A stretch of DNA of 33,372 bases, taken from NCBI GenBank assembly GCA_010027395.1, contig RGVD01000003.1, positions 1 through 33,372 of the forward strand, written 5' to 3'. A program made the position numbers and the translations under genes. Below the pieces are notes generated by a model. The model did not search any database and had not been told where the DNA came from. It saw nothing but the letters and a program-made list of their open reading frames with translations. This document shows, piece after piece, positions 8,778-16,597 of this stretch; the first letter of the stretch is position 1; the number at the start of each line of letters is the position of its first letter. The stretch comes from Bacteroidota bacterium (GTDB lineage Bacteria > Bacteroidota > Bacteroidia > UKL13-3).

Positions 8778-8810
8778 AAAAAAAGGGAGCTTCGGTTCCC
8801 TTTTTTATTT
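8778..8810 (+). terminator. Rho-independent terminator after gldN with C(UUCG)G loop
   Basis: The stem AAGGGAGC / GTTCCCTT (one G-U pair) is closed by C8790-G8795 around the loop TTCG (8791-8794). It is flanked by A-rich 8778-8784 and T-rich 8801-8806, so the stem can extend through A-U pairs. A UUCG tetraloop closed by C-G is unusually stable. It ends the gldKLMN transcript. Confidence 0.9.
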
Positions 8811-8848
8811 TTAGATTAATTTATAATCTTTTTTTAATTGTCTGATAA

Positions 8849-8856
8849 TACATTTG
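8849..8856 (+). promoter_or_regulatory. Candidate -7 box upstream of the acyltransferase gene
   Basis: TACATTTG fits TAnnTTTG exactly, but no TTTG-like -33 box is visible 18-21 bases upstream, and the leader would be about 65 bases. The remainder of 8811-8926 is AT-rich with no other recognisable signal. Confidence 0.25.
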
Positions 8857-8926
8857 TTGAATTGCATTATAATTTAGTTACATAATTTTAATGTTTAATT
8901 AACGTAGTCTGGGCATTTTTGGATGC

Positions 8927-10705
8927 ATGTTAAAAAAATATAGTATAAATGTTAAGGATATGAATGAATTGATTAGCAAAGATGATTTCGCTAAGGCTTT
9001 AAAACTAAACAAGCTTAGACTAGATTTATTAGCACCTGCTTTGATGAAAGTGTTAAAACTCGATAAAGTAAATGAAGTATATGATTCATTATCTGACGAA
9101 CGAGGAGCACAATTCGCAGATCATATTCTATCACAATTAGGGATTGAATATGAAGTGAGTGATACTGACTTAAAGCACATACCTGCATCAGAACCCTTCA
9201 TATTAATAGCCAATCATCCTTATGGTGGAATTGATGGTTTAATATTGTTATCGATACTTGGAAAAATCCGTCCTGATACTAAATTGATGGCAAATTTTCT
9301 TCTTAGGCAAATTGAACCTTTGAAGGATCACATTATTGCCGTTAATCCATTTGAAAATATAGTTGACACTGCGATTAATTTATCTGGAACAAAAGAAGTA
9401 TTAACTCAATTGAAAACATCTCCTTTGGGTGTATTTCCTGCGGGAGAGGTATCCGCTTTGAAATTGAAAAATTTTAAAATTGAAGATAAAAAATGGTCAC
9501 CCGTTTTAGGTAAAATTGTTGCCAAAGCAGGTGTCAAGGTTGTTCCGGTTTATTTTAGTGGGCATAATAGTTTGGCTTTTAATTTATTGGGTTTGATTAA
9601 TCCCAGTATAAGAACTATAAAATTGCCATCTGAGTTATTTAATAAACATCAAAAAATAAAGGTAAGAATAGGTAAACCAATAAACCCTAAAACCATAATT
9701 GATTTTGCTAATAACGATGAATTGATGAGGTATTTAAGGGCAATGACTTATGCGCTTGGTGCTAATCAAGTGACTAAGAATATTAAGTTAAGTTCAACTT
9801 TGAAGGGTTTGCTAAAACCAAAAGAAATCATAGAAGAAACCAATAAAATTGCTTTGTCAGATGAGATTTCATTATTAGCAAATGATTTGCTTTACACCCA
9901 TGATAACTTTAAAGTTTTTATGTCCGATGCCACTCATATACCGAATATCTTACGTGAGATTTCAAGGCTTAGAGAAATAACATTCAGAGAAGTGGGAGAA
10001 GGAACTAATCGCAGTTATGATAGTGACGAATTTGATTTTTATTATAAGCATTTGTTTGTGTGGGACGAAAAGGAGCAACGCATAGCAGGTGCCTATCGCA
10101 TAGGTTTAGGTGATGAACTCTTTAACACCTTAGGAAAACGAGGATTTTATTTATATCAATTGTTTAAAATTAAAAAGGGATTTTACCCTATACTCCAACA
10201 ATCGATTGAAATGGGTCGTTCTTTTGTAGTTAAAGATTACCAACGAAGGCCATTAAGTTTGATGCTACTATGGAAAGGCATTAATGAGTTTCTTAAAAGA
10301 AATAAAGGGATATATAAATATATGATTGGTCCTGTTAGCATCAGCAATCAGTTTTCAAGGTTATCTAAAGAATTATTAGTTTCATACATAAGACTTCATC
10401 ATTACGATAGAAACTGGGCAAGTTTGATTATGCCAAGAAAGAAATTTAAATACAAGTATGATGATGACGAAAAAGCCTTAGTAAAAGCGCATGCAGATGA
10501 TATCAAGCAATTGGATAACCTTATTGGTGAAATTGAAAATAACCAATTAAAAATACCTGTATTGGTGAAGAAATATTTGAAGCTTAATGCCAAAATTGTA
10601 GCTTTTAACATAGACCCAAAGTTCAATGATGCCTTGGATGGATTTTTAATCGTTAACGTTGATGAAATTCCCGATGAAGCCTTTGATATGGTTGGCAGAA
10701 ATTAA
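8927..10705 (+). CDS. OlsF-like bifunctional acyltransferase (PlsC-type plus GNAT/COG3176-type domains)
   Basis: The 592-residue protein appears to have two domains. Residues ~75-300 are a PlsC-type glycerol/lyso-lipid acyltransferase: FILIANHPYGGIDG (93-104) carries the catalytic His-Asp pair and GVFPAGEVS (168-176) the substrate-binding block. Residues ~325-510 resemble the COG3176 'putative hemolysin'/OlsB N-acyltransferase fold, with LREITFREVGEGTNRSYDSDEFD, HLFVWDEKEQRIAGAYRIG and RSFVVKDYQRRPLSLMLLWKGI. Such fusions are known as OlsF (Serratia proteamaculans, Flavobacterium johnsoniae), where the C-terminal domain N-acylates ornithine and the N-terminal domain adds the second acyl chain. 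In Bacteroidota the amino acid could instead be glycine (glycine lipids, GlsB/GlsA chemistry). The amino-acid specificity cannot be read from sequence. It ends 11 bases from a convergent gene. Confidence 0.75.
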   Translation: MLKKYSINVKDMNELISKDDFAKALKLNKLRLDLLAPALMKVLKLDKVNEVYDSLSDERGAQFADHILSQLGIEYEVSDTDLKHIPASEPFILIANHPYGGIDGLILLSILGKIRPDTKLMANFLLRQIEPLKDHIIAVNPFENIVDTAINLSGTKEVLTQLKTSPLGVFPAGEVSALKLKNFKIEDKKWSPVLGKIVAKAGVKVVPVYFSGHNSLAFNLLGLINPSIRTIKLPSELFNKHQKIKVRIGKPINPKTIIDFANNDELMRYLRAMTYALGANQVTKNIKLSSTLKGLLKPKEIIEETNKIALSDEISLLANDLLYTHDNFKVFMSDATHIPNILREISRLREITFREVGEGTNRSYDSDEFDFYYKHLFVWDEKEQRIAGAYRIGLGDELFNTLGKRGFYLYQLFKIKKGFYPILQQSIEMGRSFVVKDYQRRPLSLMLLWKGINEFLKRNKGIYKYMIGPVSISNQFSRLSKELLVSYIRLHHYDRNWASLIMPRKKFKYKYDDDEKALVKAHADDIKQLDNLIGEIENNQLKIPVLVKKYLKLNAKIVAFNIDPKFNDALDGFLIVNVDEIPDEAFDMVGRN

Positions 10706-10716
10706 AAACTATTTCA

Positions 10717-11643
10717 TTATTTTAGTTCAAATTCAGAGGTACCAATCTTGAAGCCATCTGCGAAAAGTTCTGCTTTGTATTTTCCTTTTTGCCAATCGCT
10801 CCCTTTGTTCCAATAGAAGTTTACTTGTTGTGCATCTTGCGTAAATTCAATGGTTTTTTTACTCGAATAGATTGACTCTTCGTTTTGGAATTTGAAAGTG
10901 CCAGAGCCTGCATTGTTGTTGTATACTGTAGTTCCATCAGGGCCAACTACTTTCAGGTAAATGTCCTTAGAACCTTTCTCAGCCACGTAGTTTTCAGCAA
11001 TGTTGAATGTAATTTTCAATTGTTCTACTTGAGATGTTTTAATGGTTTCTTTTTCTTTGCCATTGCTTCTGAATTTAACACCTGTAACAAAAATATTGGC
11101 TGTATTTAATTTTGCTCCAATTGCCACCTTGTTTTTTAACCCAACATTTTCCATTGTTAGGTCTTCGTTTTTGCGTTTTTGAGACTTTACATCACCTTTA
11201 AGGTTATTGTTTTCGATATGCAGACTCTCAATTTGAAGTGAAAGTGAATCAATTTGAGCAATATATTTTCGTCTGTAAAACCTTAATTGGTCTATTTCTT
11301 CGAGGGCTTTATCTAATTCTCCTTTATTTAATTTTTGTTGTTTTAATAAACCTTGAATACGTTCTGCATAGTCCTGCAATTGCTCGTTTTTTTCTTTTAA
11401 GAAATTATCTAACTCCTCGTTTTTGCCTTTGTATTGTGTTAATTCCGCTTCTGTTTCTCCTAATAATTTATCCAATGCTACTTTAGCTGAATCAGTTGAG
11501 AATAGCCTTTCCTCGGTTACAACCAATTTTTTATCGGTTTGGAAATAATTGAATACAAAAAAGCCATTTAAGGCAGTTAATATAGCTACCAAGGCCCAAG
11601 GTAAAAATACGGCAAAGCGATTACGTTTTTTATTTTCTTCCAT
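10717..11643 (-). CDS. Membrane-anchored periplasmic coiled-coil protein, unknown function
   Basis: The 308-residue protein has a short basic N-terminus (MEENKKRNRF), one transmembrane helix at about residues 10-32 (FAVFLPWALVAILTALNGFFVF), then a heptad-like coiled coil from ~35 to 175 rich in Glu/Lys/Leu/Gln. A C-terminal beta-rich domain of ~125 residues follows (ANIFVTGVKFRSNGKEKETIK...FYWNKGSDWQKGKYKAELFADGFKIG). It is probably anchored in the inner membrane with the rest outside. I have seen this architecture as an unnamed conserved protein in Bacteroidota, often misnamed as SMC-like, but I know no function. It is convergent with the OlsF-like gene and divergent from rfbC. Its start codon lies about 7 bases after a -7 box, suggesting a nearly leaderless message. 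Confidence 0.7.
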   Translation of the reverse strand: MEENKKRNRFAVFLPWALVAILTALNGFFVFNYFQTDKKLVVTEERLFSTDSAKVALDKLLGETEAELTQYKGKNEELDNFLKEKNEQLQDYAERIQGLLKQQKLNKGELDKALEEIDQLRFYRRKYIAQIDSLSLQIESLHIENNNLKGDVKSQKRKNEDLTMENVGLKNKVAIGAKLNTANIFVTGVKFRSNGKEKETIKTSQVEQLKITFNIAENYVAEKGSKDIYLKVVGPDGTTVYNNNAGSGTFKFQNEESIYSSKKTIEFTQDAQQVNFYWNKGSDWQKGKYKAELFADGFKIGTSEFELK

Positions 11644-11650
11644 ACGCGAG

Positions 11651-11658
11651 CAAAAATA
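11651..11658 (-). promoter_or_regulatory. -7 box of the coiled-coil gene
   Basis: On the minus strand this reads TATTTTTG, an exact TAnnTTTG. The ATG of the coiled-coil gene (11643) is 7 bases downstream, near the expected transcription start. No good TTTG is seen at -33. Confidence 0.4.
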
Positions 11659-11720
11659 AGATATTCACATAAAAATAAACGAATTCCTATCCACAGTGTT
11701 GATATATATGGCAATTAATA

Positions 11721-11750
11721 CTTGCAATCCGCTGTCTTTTTTTACTTTTG
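11721..11750 (+). promoter_or_regulatory. Predicted rfbC promoter, probably leaderless
   Basis: CTTG (11721-11724), 18 bases, then TACTTTTG (11743-11750), an exact TAnnTTTG. The favoured rfbC start codon at 11757 is only 6 bases downstream, which is where transcription should begin, so the message would have little or no 5' leader. Confidence 0.5.
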
Positions 11751-11756
11751 CTCTCG

Positions 11757-12299
11757 ATGAAAATTACCACAACTCCCATTGAAGGATTACTTATAATTGA
11801 GCCACAGGTTTTTAAGGATGAGAGAGGATACTTTTACGAAAGTTATAATATCCATAAATTTAGAGAAGTTGGGATTCATGAAAATTTTATCCAAGACAAT
11901 CAATCATTATCTCAAAAAGGAGCTATCAGAGGCTTACATTTTCAAGCAGCGCCATTTGAACAAGGTAAATTGGTAAGGGTAGTGCAAGGTGCTGTTATTG
12001 ATGTGGTTGTTGATATAAGGAAAGCCTCTGCCACTTATGGACATCATTTCAATATAGAACTGACTGGTGAGAATATGTTGATGTTCTATATCCCAGCTGG
12101 TTTTGCACATGGTTTTGAAACATTAGCTGACAATACCATTTTTCAATATAAATGTACCAATGTTTATAATAAATCCTCTGAAGGTGGCGTGCTTTGGAAC
12201 GACCCTGATTTAAATATTAACTGGCAAACAAAAGAACCTATTATCAGCATAAAGGATCAAGAGCTGCCGACATTTAATACATTTGTAAGTCCATTTTAA
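11757..12299 (+). CDS. rfbC: dTDP-4-dehydrorhamnose 3,5-epimerase
   Basis: The protein has 180 residues from the chosen ATG. A TTG three codons upstream at 11748 is in frame, but it overlaps the -7 box, and MKITTTPIEGLLIIEPQVFKD is the usual family N-terminus. RmlC signatures are all present: DERGYFYESYN (21-31), FIQDNQSLSQKGAIRGLHFQ with catalytic His61, a cupin core (LVRVVQGAVIDVVVDIR), YIPAGFAHGFETL and catalytic Tyr131 (QYKCTNVYN). The enzyme epimerises C3 and C5 of dTDP-4-keto-6-deoxyglucose on the way to dTDP-L-rhamnose in the cytoplasm. The partner genes rfbA, rfbB and rfbD are absent from the window, so it is a solitary copy here. Confidence 0.9.
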   Translation: MKITTTPIEGLLIIEPQVFKDERGYFYESYNIHKFREVGIHENFIQDNQSLSQKGAIRGLHFQAAPFEQGKLVRVVQGAVIDVVVDIRKASATYGHHFNIELTGENMLMFYIPAGFAHGFETLADNTIFQYKCTNVYNKSSEGGVLWNDPDLNINWQTKEPIISIKDQELPTFNTFVSPF

Positions 12300-12341
12300 A
12301 CGCTGAAAAAATAACACACACAAGTACACAAAACTATTTTT

Positions 12342-13289
12342 ATGGAATTTGATAATGAAATACAAAATCTCTTAGCGAAGCTAAAAGAAAAATATGATGC
12401 ATCTGGCCAAGATTGGAAAGCCTATTTAGAGGGTTTGTTGCATCAAAATTACCTTAGCTATTGGGATTATATTCATACAGATACTTTGTTGTCTCTGCAA
12501 AAGCCAAGGACTGCTATACCTGATGAGATTATATTTATAATGTATCATCAAATAACCGAATTGTATTTCAAACTTACACTTCATGAAATGGAGCAAATTT
12601 CGGCTAAAAAAGATTCGATAGATCCTGAATTTTTCGCGGCTCGATTAAAAAGAATGACAGATTATTTCAAGAATCTAATCAATTCTTTTGAGATAATGGT
12701 GGATGGTATGGAGCCTAATCAATTTTTGCAATTTCGCATGAGTTTGTTGCCAGCAAGTGGTTTTCAATCCGCTCAATATAGAAGTATTGAAATTTGTGCT
12801 ACAGATTTCATTCGCATGGTGGATAAAGAGTATAGAGATAATCTGGTAAATGCAAGTATAGATGAGCAATATAAATACATTTATTGGCAAGCTGGTGCTA
12901 CCGAATTGGCAACAGGTAAGAAGACTTTAACACTTACCCAGTTTGAAGAGAAATACCAAGATTCATTGTTAAGATTAGCCAAAGATTATAAGCTTAAAAA
13001 CCTTTGGTCCGTTTATAAATCAATGTCTAATGCAGATCAAAAGAATGAGGGATTAATCAAACAATTAAAAGATTTTGATGCCTGTGTAAATGTTAATTGG
13101 CCATTGATGCACTATAAATCTGCGGTACGATATTTGCAAAAATCGCCTGAAGATATTGCCGCTACAGGTGGCACCAATTGGCAAAAGTATTTGCCTCCAC
13201 GTATTCAAAAACGAATTTTCTATCCTGAATTATGGAGCGAAAATGAAATGCAAGAGTGGGGCAAATCATTGATGGAATTGGGTAAATAA
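12342..13289 (+). CDS. kynA: Tryptophan 2,3-dioxygenase
   Basis: The 315-residue protein carries the TDO signatures: HQNYLSYWDYIHTDTLLSLQ (34-53), FIMYHQITELYFKL (65-78) with the active-site His69, and FLQFRMSLLPASGFQSAQYR (128-147). Near the C-terminus LMHYKSAVRYL provides the probable heme ligand His257 and ATGGTNW (274-280) the substrate-loop Thr. The heme enzyme oxidatively opens the indole ring of L-tryptophan to N-formylkynurenine, the first step of the kynurenine route. No kynurenine formamidase, monooxygenase or kynureninase gene is nearby. It starts 42 bases after rfbC with no clear own promoter, so read-through from rfbC is possible, although no functional link is known. Confidence 0.92.
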   Translation: MEFDNEIQNLLAKLKEKYDASGQDWKAYLEGLLHQNYLSYWDYIHTDTLLSLQKPRTAIPDEIIFIMYHQITELYFKLTLHEMEQISAKKDSIDPEFFAARLKRMTDYFKNLINSFEIMVDGMEPNQFLQFRMSLLPASGFQSAQYRSIEICATDFIRMVDKEYRDNLVNASIDEQYKYIYWQAGATELATGKKTLTLTQFEEKYQDSLLRLAKDYKLKNLWSVYKSMSNADQKNEGLIKQLKDFDACVNVNWPLMHYKSAVRYLQKSPEDIAATGGTNWQKYLPPRIQKRIFYPELWSENEMQEWGKSLMELGK

Positions 13290-13301
13290 GCTCACACATT
13301 T

Positions 13302-13658
13302 ATGAAAAAAATAATTCTCATATTCATAATAGGTTTTGCATTTTTGTACGAGGCCAAAAGCCAAGTGATAGATGATGAAAACGGGAAAACATATTATTAC
13401 TTTGACAATGATAAGAAGCAGGTAAAAGAAATTTTTCATCATCTCAGACAAATGAAATTTGGTAGACAAGATGGAATTGATTTTGATACAATTATTTATA
13501 TAAAGCATGGACCTTATTTGAAGTATCATCCAAATGGCCAGCTTGAATGTAGTGGTTATTATCATTATGAAAAACCTGATAGTATCTGGAAAAGATACAG
13601 TGCCCAAGGGCAACTGCTAAGTATAGAAAAATATAAAAATGGACAAAAAATCGATTAA
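13302..13658 (+). CDS. Small secreted protein with MORN-like (YwqK-type) repeats
   Basis: The 118-residue protein has a signal peptide (MKKIILIFIIGFAFLYEAKSQ). Its C-terminal half shows two or three units of the kind GPYLKYHPNGQLECSGYYHYEKPDSIWKRYSAQGQLLSIEKYKNGQ. The 'G.Y..Y..NG.L...G.Y' periodicity is that of MORN_2 / 'antitoxin component YwqK' repeats, common in secreted Bacteroidota proteins. It starts 12 bases after the tryptophan dioxygenase gene and its last 20 bases overlap the start of the next gene in another frame. The YwqK name comes from a Bacillus toxin immunity context, and nothing here shows a toxin partner. It is probably periplasmic or surface-associated; function unknown. 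Confidence 0.65.
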   Translation: MKKIILIFIIGFAFLYEAKSQVIDDENGKTYYYFDNDKKQVKEIFHHLRQMKFGRQDGIDFDTIIYIKHGPYLKYHPNGQLECSGYYHYEKPDSIWKRYSAQGQLLSIEKYKNGQKID

Positions 13659-14067
13659 ATTATTTTTATTTTTCATCGTCCTTGGATATTTCCAGTTTGC
13701 TTCTGCACAAATTCAAAAAAACATTAGTGTAGGAGATTATATCTATGTAAAGCCATGTAAACCTAAGCAAGATGATTTTAATGGAATTGATATATATAGC
13801 AGAACTAATGCTATGGACAAGTCGCATGTAGACTCAATAACAGGCGATGGTTTCTATGAAGCTTTTTTTGATGGGAAAAGTAGTGTGGAAGGTAAAAGAT
13901 TACCATGCATCATGTCGAATAGAAAATATAAGATAGCTGCACTTCAAGAGGTAGAAGATGAAGGTAAAATAAGGCGAATAGCTATTTGCTATACGAGCTA
14001 CTATTTGAATGTTATTTGGGTTGAAATTGATGTGGCTTTAAAATCGAATGAAATTGAATTTAGGTAA
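13639..14067 (+). CDS. Small secreted hypothetical protein
   Basis: The 142-residue protein has a clear signal peptide (MDKKSIKLFLFFIVLGYFQFASAQ) and a mature part of about 118 residues (IQKNISVGDYIYVKPCKPKQDDFNGIDIYSRT...). Two cysteines lie in the first half (KPCKPKQ and LPCIMSNRK), and the tail is beta-rich (IAICYTSYYLNVIWVEIDVALKSNEIEF). I do not recognise a family. The ATG lies within the last 20 bases of the MORN-like gene, so the two are probably translationally coupled and may act together. Nothing in the sequence shows what they do. Confidence 0.6.
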   Translation: MDKKSIKLFLFFIVLGYFQFASAQIQKNISVGDYIYVKPCKPKQDDFNGIDIYSRTNAMDKSHVDSITGDGFYEAFFDGKSSVEGKRLPCIMSNRKYKIAALQEVEDEGKIRRIAICYTSYYLNVIWVEIDVALKSNEIEFR

Positions 14068-14126
14068 AAAGCATGTTTTCATTCATTTCTTTTTGTTTAA
14101 TTTGTTTTTTAGTGAACATATAAAAA

Positions 14127-15533
14127 ATGCTTTTTAACTCACTACATTTTATTTTTTTTCTACCCATAGTGGTGTTGCTTTATTACCTAATAGCGCACAA
14201 ATACCGATGGGCGCTTTTATTCATAGCTAGTTCGTATTTTTATTCAGTATTTTATCTTCCATACTTATTTATCTTGTACGCAGTTATATTGATTGATTAT
14301 GTTTGTGGCTTACTTATTGAAAAGAACGAAGGTCGAAGACGATGGTGGTGGTTACTAGCCAGTATTATCAGCAATATAGGTCTTTTAGGTTATTTTAAAT
14401 ACACTAATTTTTTTATAGATATTTTTAATGAAATAGCCCCGCTAGTTCATGTTTCAAAACATATCAAGAACCTAGATATTATTCTTCCTATTGGCCTTTC
14501 ATTTCACACTTTTCAGTCACTTAGTTATACCATTGAAGTTTATAGGAAGAAACAGAAGGCTGAAAAGCATATAGGATATTTTGCTAATTATGTTTTGTTT
14601 TTTCCCCAAATGGTTGCTGGTCCTATTGAGCGATATGATAGACTTGGCAATGAACTTAGAATAAATCAAAGATTAAGTTACGATAATATCAGTCATGGTT
14701 TGCGTTTGGTATTGTACGGGTTATTTGTAAAAATGTGTATTGCAGATAACTTGGCACCTTTGGTGGATGAGGTTTACCAAGCACCGCAAAACTACTATTC
14801 ATCTTCTATTTGGCTCGCCATGATTGCCTTTGCCATTCAAATATATGCTGATTTTTATGGCTATTCAACCGTTGCGCTGGGAGCTGCAAGGATCCTTGGT
14901 ATTCATTTAATGGATAATTTCAAGCAACCTTATTTTGCTAAGGGTATTCAAGACTTCTGGAAACGATGGCACATTTCATTAAGCACATGGTTTCGCGATT
15001 ATGTTTTTTTTAGCATGGGTGGGAGTAGGGTGAAAACCTTTCGTTGGATAATCAATGTATTGTTTTTGTTTGCTCTGAGCGGCTTTTGGCATGGAGCTAA
15101 TTATACTTTTATTATTTGGGGTTTACTTCATGGAATAGCTTATTTATTGGATAAAGGAATTTCTAATTACTTACCTAATCAAATCAAGCAAATGAAGTTG
15201 TATTCAATACTAAGTATGCTTGTCACTTTTATGGTGGTTGTTATTATTTGGGTATTTTTTAGGGCAAAAGATTTAACAAGTTCATTGGTTATACTGGAAC
15301 AGAGTATTAATTATGGCTTTGAGGCATACAAACATATAGAGGTATCTTGGATACCATTATCTATGTTAGGTATATTCATTTTATTTGAAATCGCCATTTT
15401 AGATTCTCGCATTGACAATTGGATAGCCTCAAAGCATATCACTTTTCGTTGGCTTGTTTATGGTCTCCTAACTATGTGTTTATTGCTTTTTAGTGGTATT
15501 AAAAGTATTCCATTCATTTATTTTCAATTTTAG
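14127..15533 (+). CDS. MBOAT family membrane-bound O-acyltransferase (AlgI type)
   Basis: The 468-residue polytopic protein has about 10-12 hydrophobic segments. Family marks are PIGLSFHTFQSLSYTIEVYR (121-140), FFPQMVAGPIERY (158-170), FWKRWHISLSTWFRDYVF (277-294) with His282, and LSGFWHGANYTFIIWGLLHG (317-336) with the proposed catalytic His322. AlgI/DltB/PatA-type MBOATs pass acyl (usually acetyl) groups across the inner membrane to a periplasmic acceptor protein that modifies a polysaccharide. The next gene, 2 bases downstream, encodes such a candidate partner. No polysaccharide synthase lies close by, so the acceptor (exopolysaccharide, peptidoglycan or other glycan) is unknown. Upstream, 14068-14126 is AT-rich without a clear promoter. 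Confidence 0.9.
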   Translation: MLFNSLHFIFFLPIVVLLYYLIAHKYRWALLFIASSYFYSVFYLPYLFILYAVILIDYVCGLLIEKNEGRRRWWWLLASIISNIGLLGYFKYTNFFIDIFNEIAPLVHVSKHIKNLDIILPIGLSFHTFQSLSYTIEVYRKKQKAEKHIGYFANYVLFFPQMVAGPIERYDRLGNELRINQRLSYDNISHGLRLVLYGLFVKMCIADNLAPLVDEVYQAPQNYYSSSIWLAMIAFAIQIYADFYGYSTVALGAARILGIHLMDNFKQPYFAKGIQDFWKRWHISLSTWFRDYVFFSMGGSRVKTFRWIINVLFLFALSGFWHGANYTFIIWGLLHGIAYLLDKGISNYLPNQIKQMKLYSILSMLVTFMVVVIIWVFFRAKDLTSSLVILEQSINYGFEAYKHIEVSWIPLSMLGIFILFEIAILDSRIDNWIASKHITFRWLVYGLLTMCLLLFSGIKSIPFIYFQF

Positions 15534-15535
15534 AC

Positions 15536-16570
15536 ATGAAGAAGATAGTAATTAAGATGGGTTGTGCTTTTTTGATGCTGGTGTTATGCTTGGTCTTGTC
15601 TAATTTTATTTATGAAAAATATTATTACAGGCAAGATTTGAAAGAGTCAGATGCGGAGATGCTATTGAAACTAGATAGTTTACAATACTCGAGTGATGTA
15701 TTGTATTTTGCTGAATCTTCCAATGCTACTCTTGCAGATGATGATACTTGTCTGTTGACCATAGCCCAAATGATTGATAGCTTAAATCCAGAAAAAGTTG
15801 TTGCGATTGATCATGGCGCCATACATGCAAAAACCTATAAAAGCTTAATCGAAAATATTAAGGAAGATGCTAAAGTGAAAACCCTTATTGTGACCTTAAA
15901 TATGCGTTCATTTGGGGCTAATTGGATACATTCAAAGATGGAAACAGCTTTGATGAAGGCCAATGTCATGTATGAACAAATACCCCCAATTGCCAAAAGA
16001 GTAAAACTTGCATTTAATGGGTTTGATAATCAAAATGATCAGATGAGAGGACATGTTATGGAAGACCATTGGCGTCATGATTATATTCATTTACCTGACA
16101 CATTTCCATACAAAAATGTAAGGACATGGGACAATGCCGTTGGTGGTGCTAATGTATTGGATTTTACGACACCCGATGGTGATTGGGATATGCCGCGAAT
16201 TGAGCTTGCCACGAGTTATATTAAGACTTATGCTTTTAGCATTGATACCAAAAACAATCCTAGGATAAAAGATTTTGATGAAATTGTGGAGATAGCTAAA
16301 AGAAAAAAACTTAAACTTATATATAACTTATTGGCTGAAAATACGGAATATGCTGACTCTTTGGTCGGAAAACCACTGACAGATGTGATGAAAGAAAATG
16401 CCCAAATGCTTATTAAGCGCTATACTGATAAAGGTGTTTTGGTAGTTGATAATTTATCTGTGGTGGCAGGAGAAGAGTTTACTGATAAAAGGTGGACCAG
16501 CGAGCACTATACCCAAAGAGGCAGATGGACCATCGCCAAGAATGTTGCAAATGCTATGTCTGTCAAATAG
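15536..16570 (+). CDS. Membrane-anchored SGNH-like protein, probable partner of the MBOAT acyltransferase
   Basis: The 344-residue protein has one N-terminal membrane anchor (about residues 5-25, KMGCAFLMLVLCLVLSNFIYE) and a soluble, presumably periplasmic domain. SSDVLYFAESSNATLADDD (52-70) places Ser61/Ser62 after a hydrophobic strand, as the nucleophile of SGNH/GDSL folds. LIVTLNMRSFGANW resembles the block with the oxyanion Asn, and DKRWTSEHYTQRGRW near the C-terminus supplies His324. Similar MBOAT plus SGNH pairs include AlgI-AlgJ/AlgX, PatA-PatB and DltB-DltD. The 2-base gap to the MBOAT gene indicates one operon. The SGNH assignment rests on motif position and context, not on clear overall similarity. 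Confidence 0.6.
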   Translation: MKKIVIKMGCAFLMLVLCLVLSNFIYEKYYYRQDLKESDAEMLLKLDSLQYSSDVLYFAESSNATLADDDTCLLTIAQMIDSLNPEKVVAIDHGAIHAKTYKSLIENIKEDAKVKTLIVTLNMRSFGANWIHSKMETALMKANVMYEQIPPIAKRVKLAFNGFDNQNDQMRGHVMEDHWRHDYIHLPDTFPYKNVRTWDNAVGGANVLDFTTPDGDWDMPRIELATSYIKTYAFSIDTKNNPRIKDFDEIVEIAKRKKLKLIYNLLAENTEYADSLVGKPLTDVMKENAQMLIKRYTDKGVLVVDNLSVVAGEEFTDKRWTSEHYTQRGRWTIAKNVANAMSVK

Positions 16571-16597
16571 ATAATTTTAAAATATCATGTGAGTTAT

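Noticed and set aside
11748..11756. TTG start of rfbC three codons upstream
   Set aside because: It lies inside the -7 box TACTTTTG, so it could not be transcribed from this promoter, and the family N-terminus fits the ATG at 11757.
13266..13613. A 115-codon minus-strand frame with hydrophobic stretches opposite the MORN-like gene
   Set aside because: The plus-strand gene has a signal peptide, repeats and operon spacing; the minus frame has none of these.
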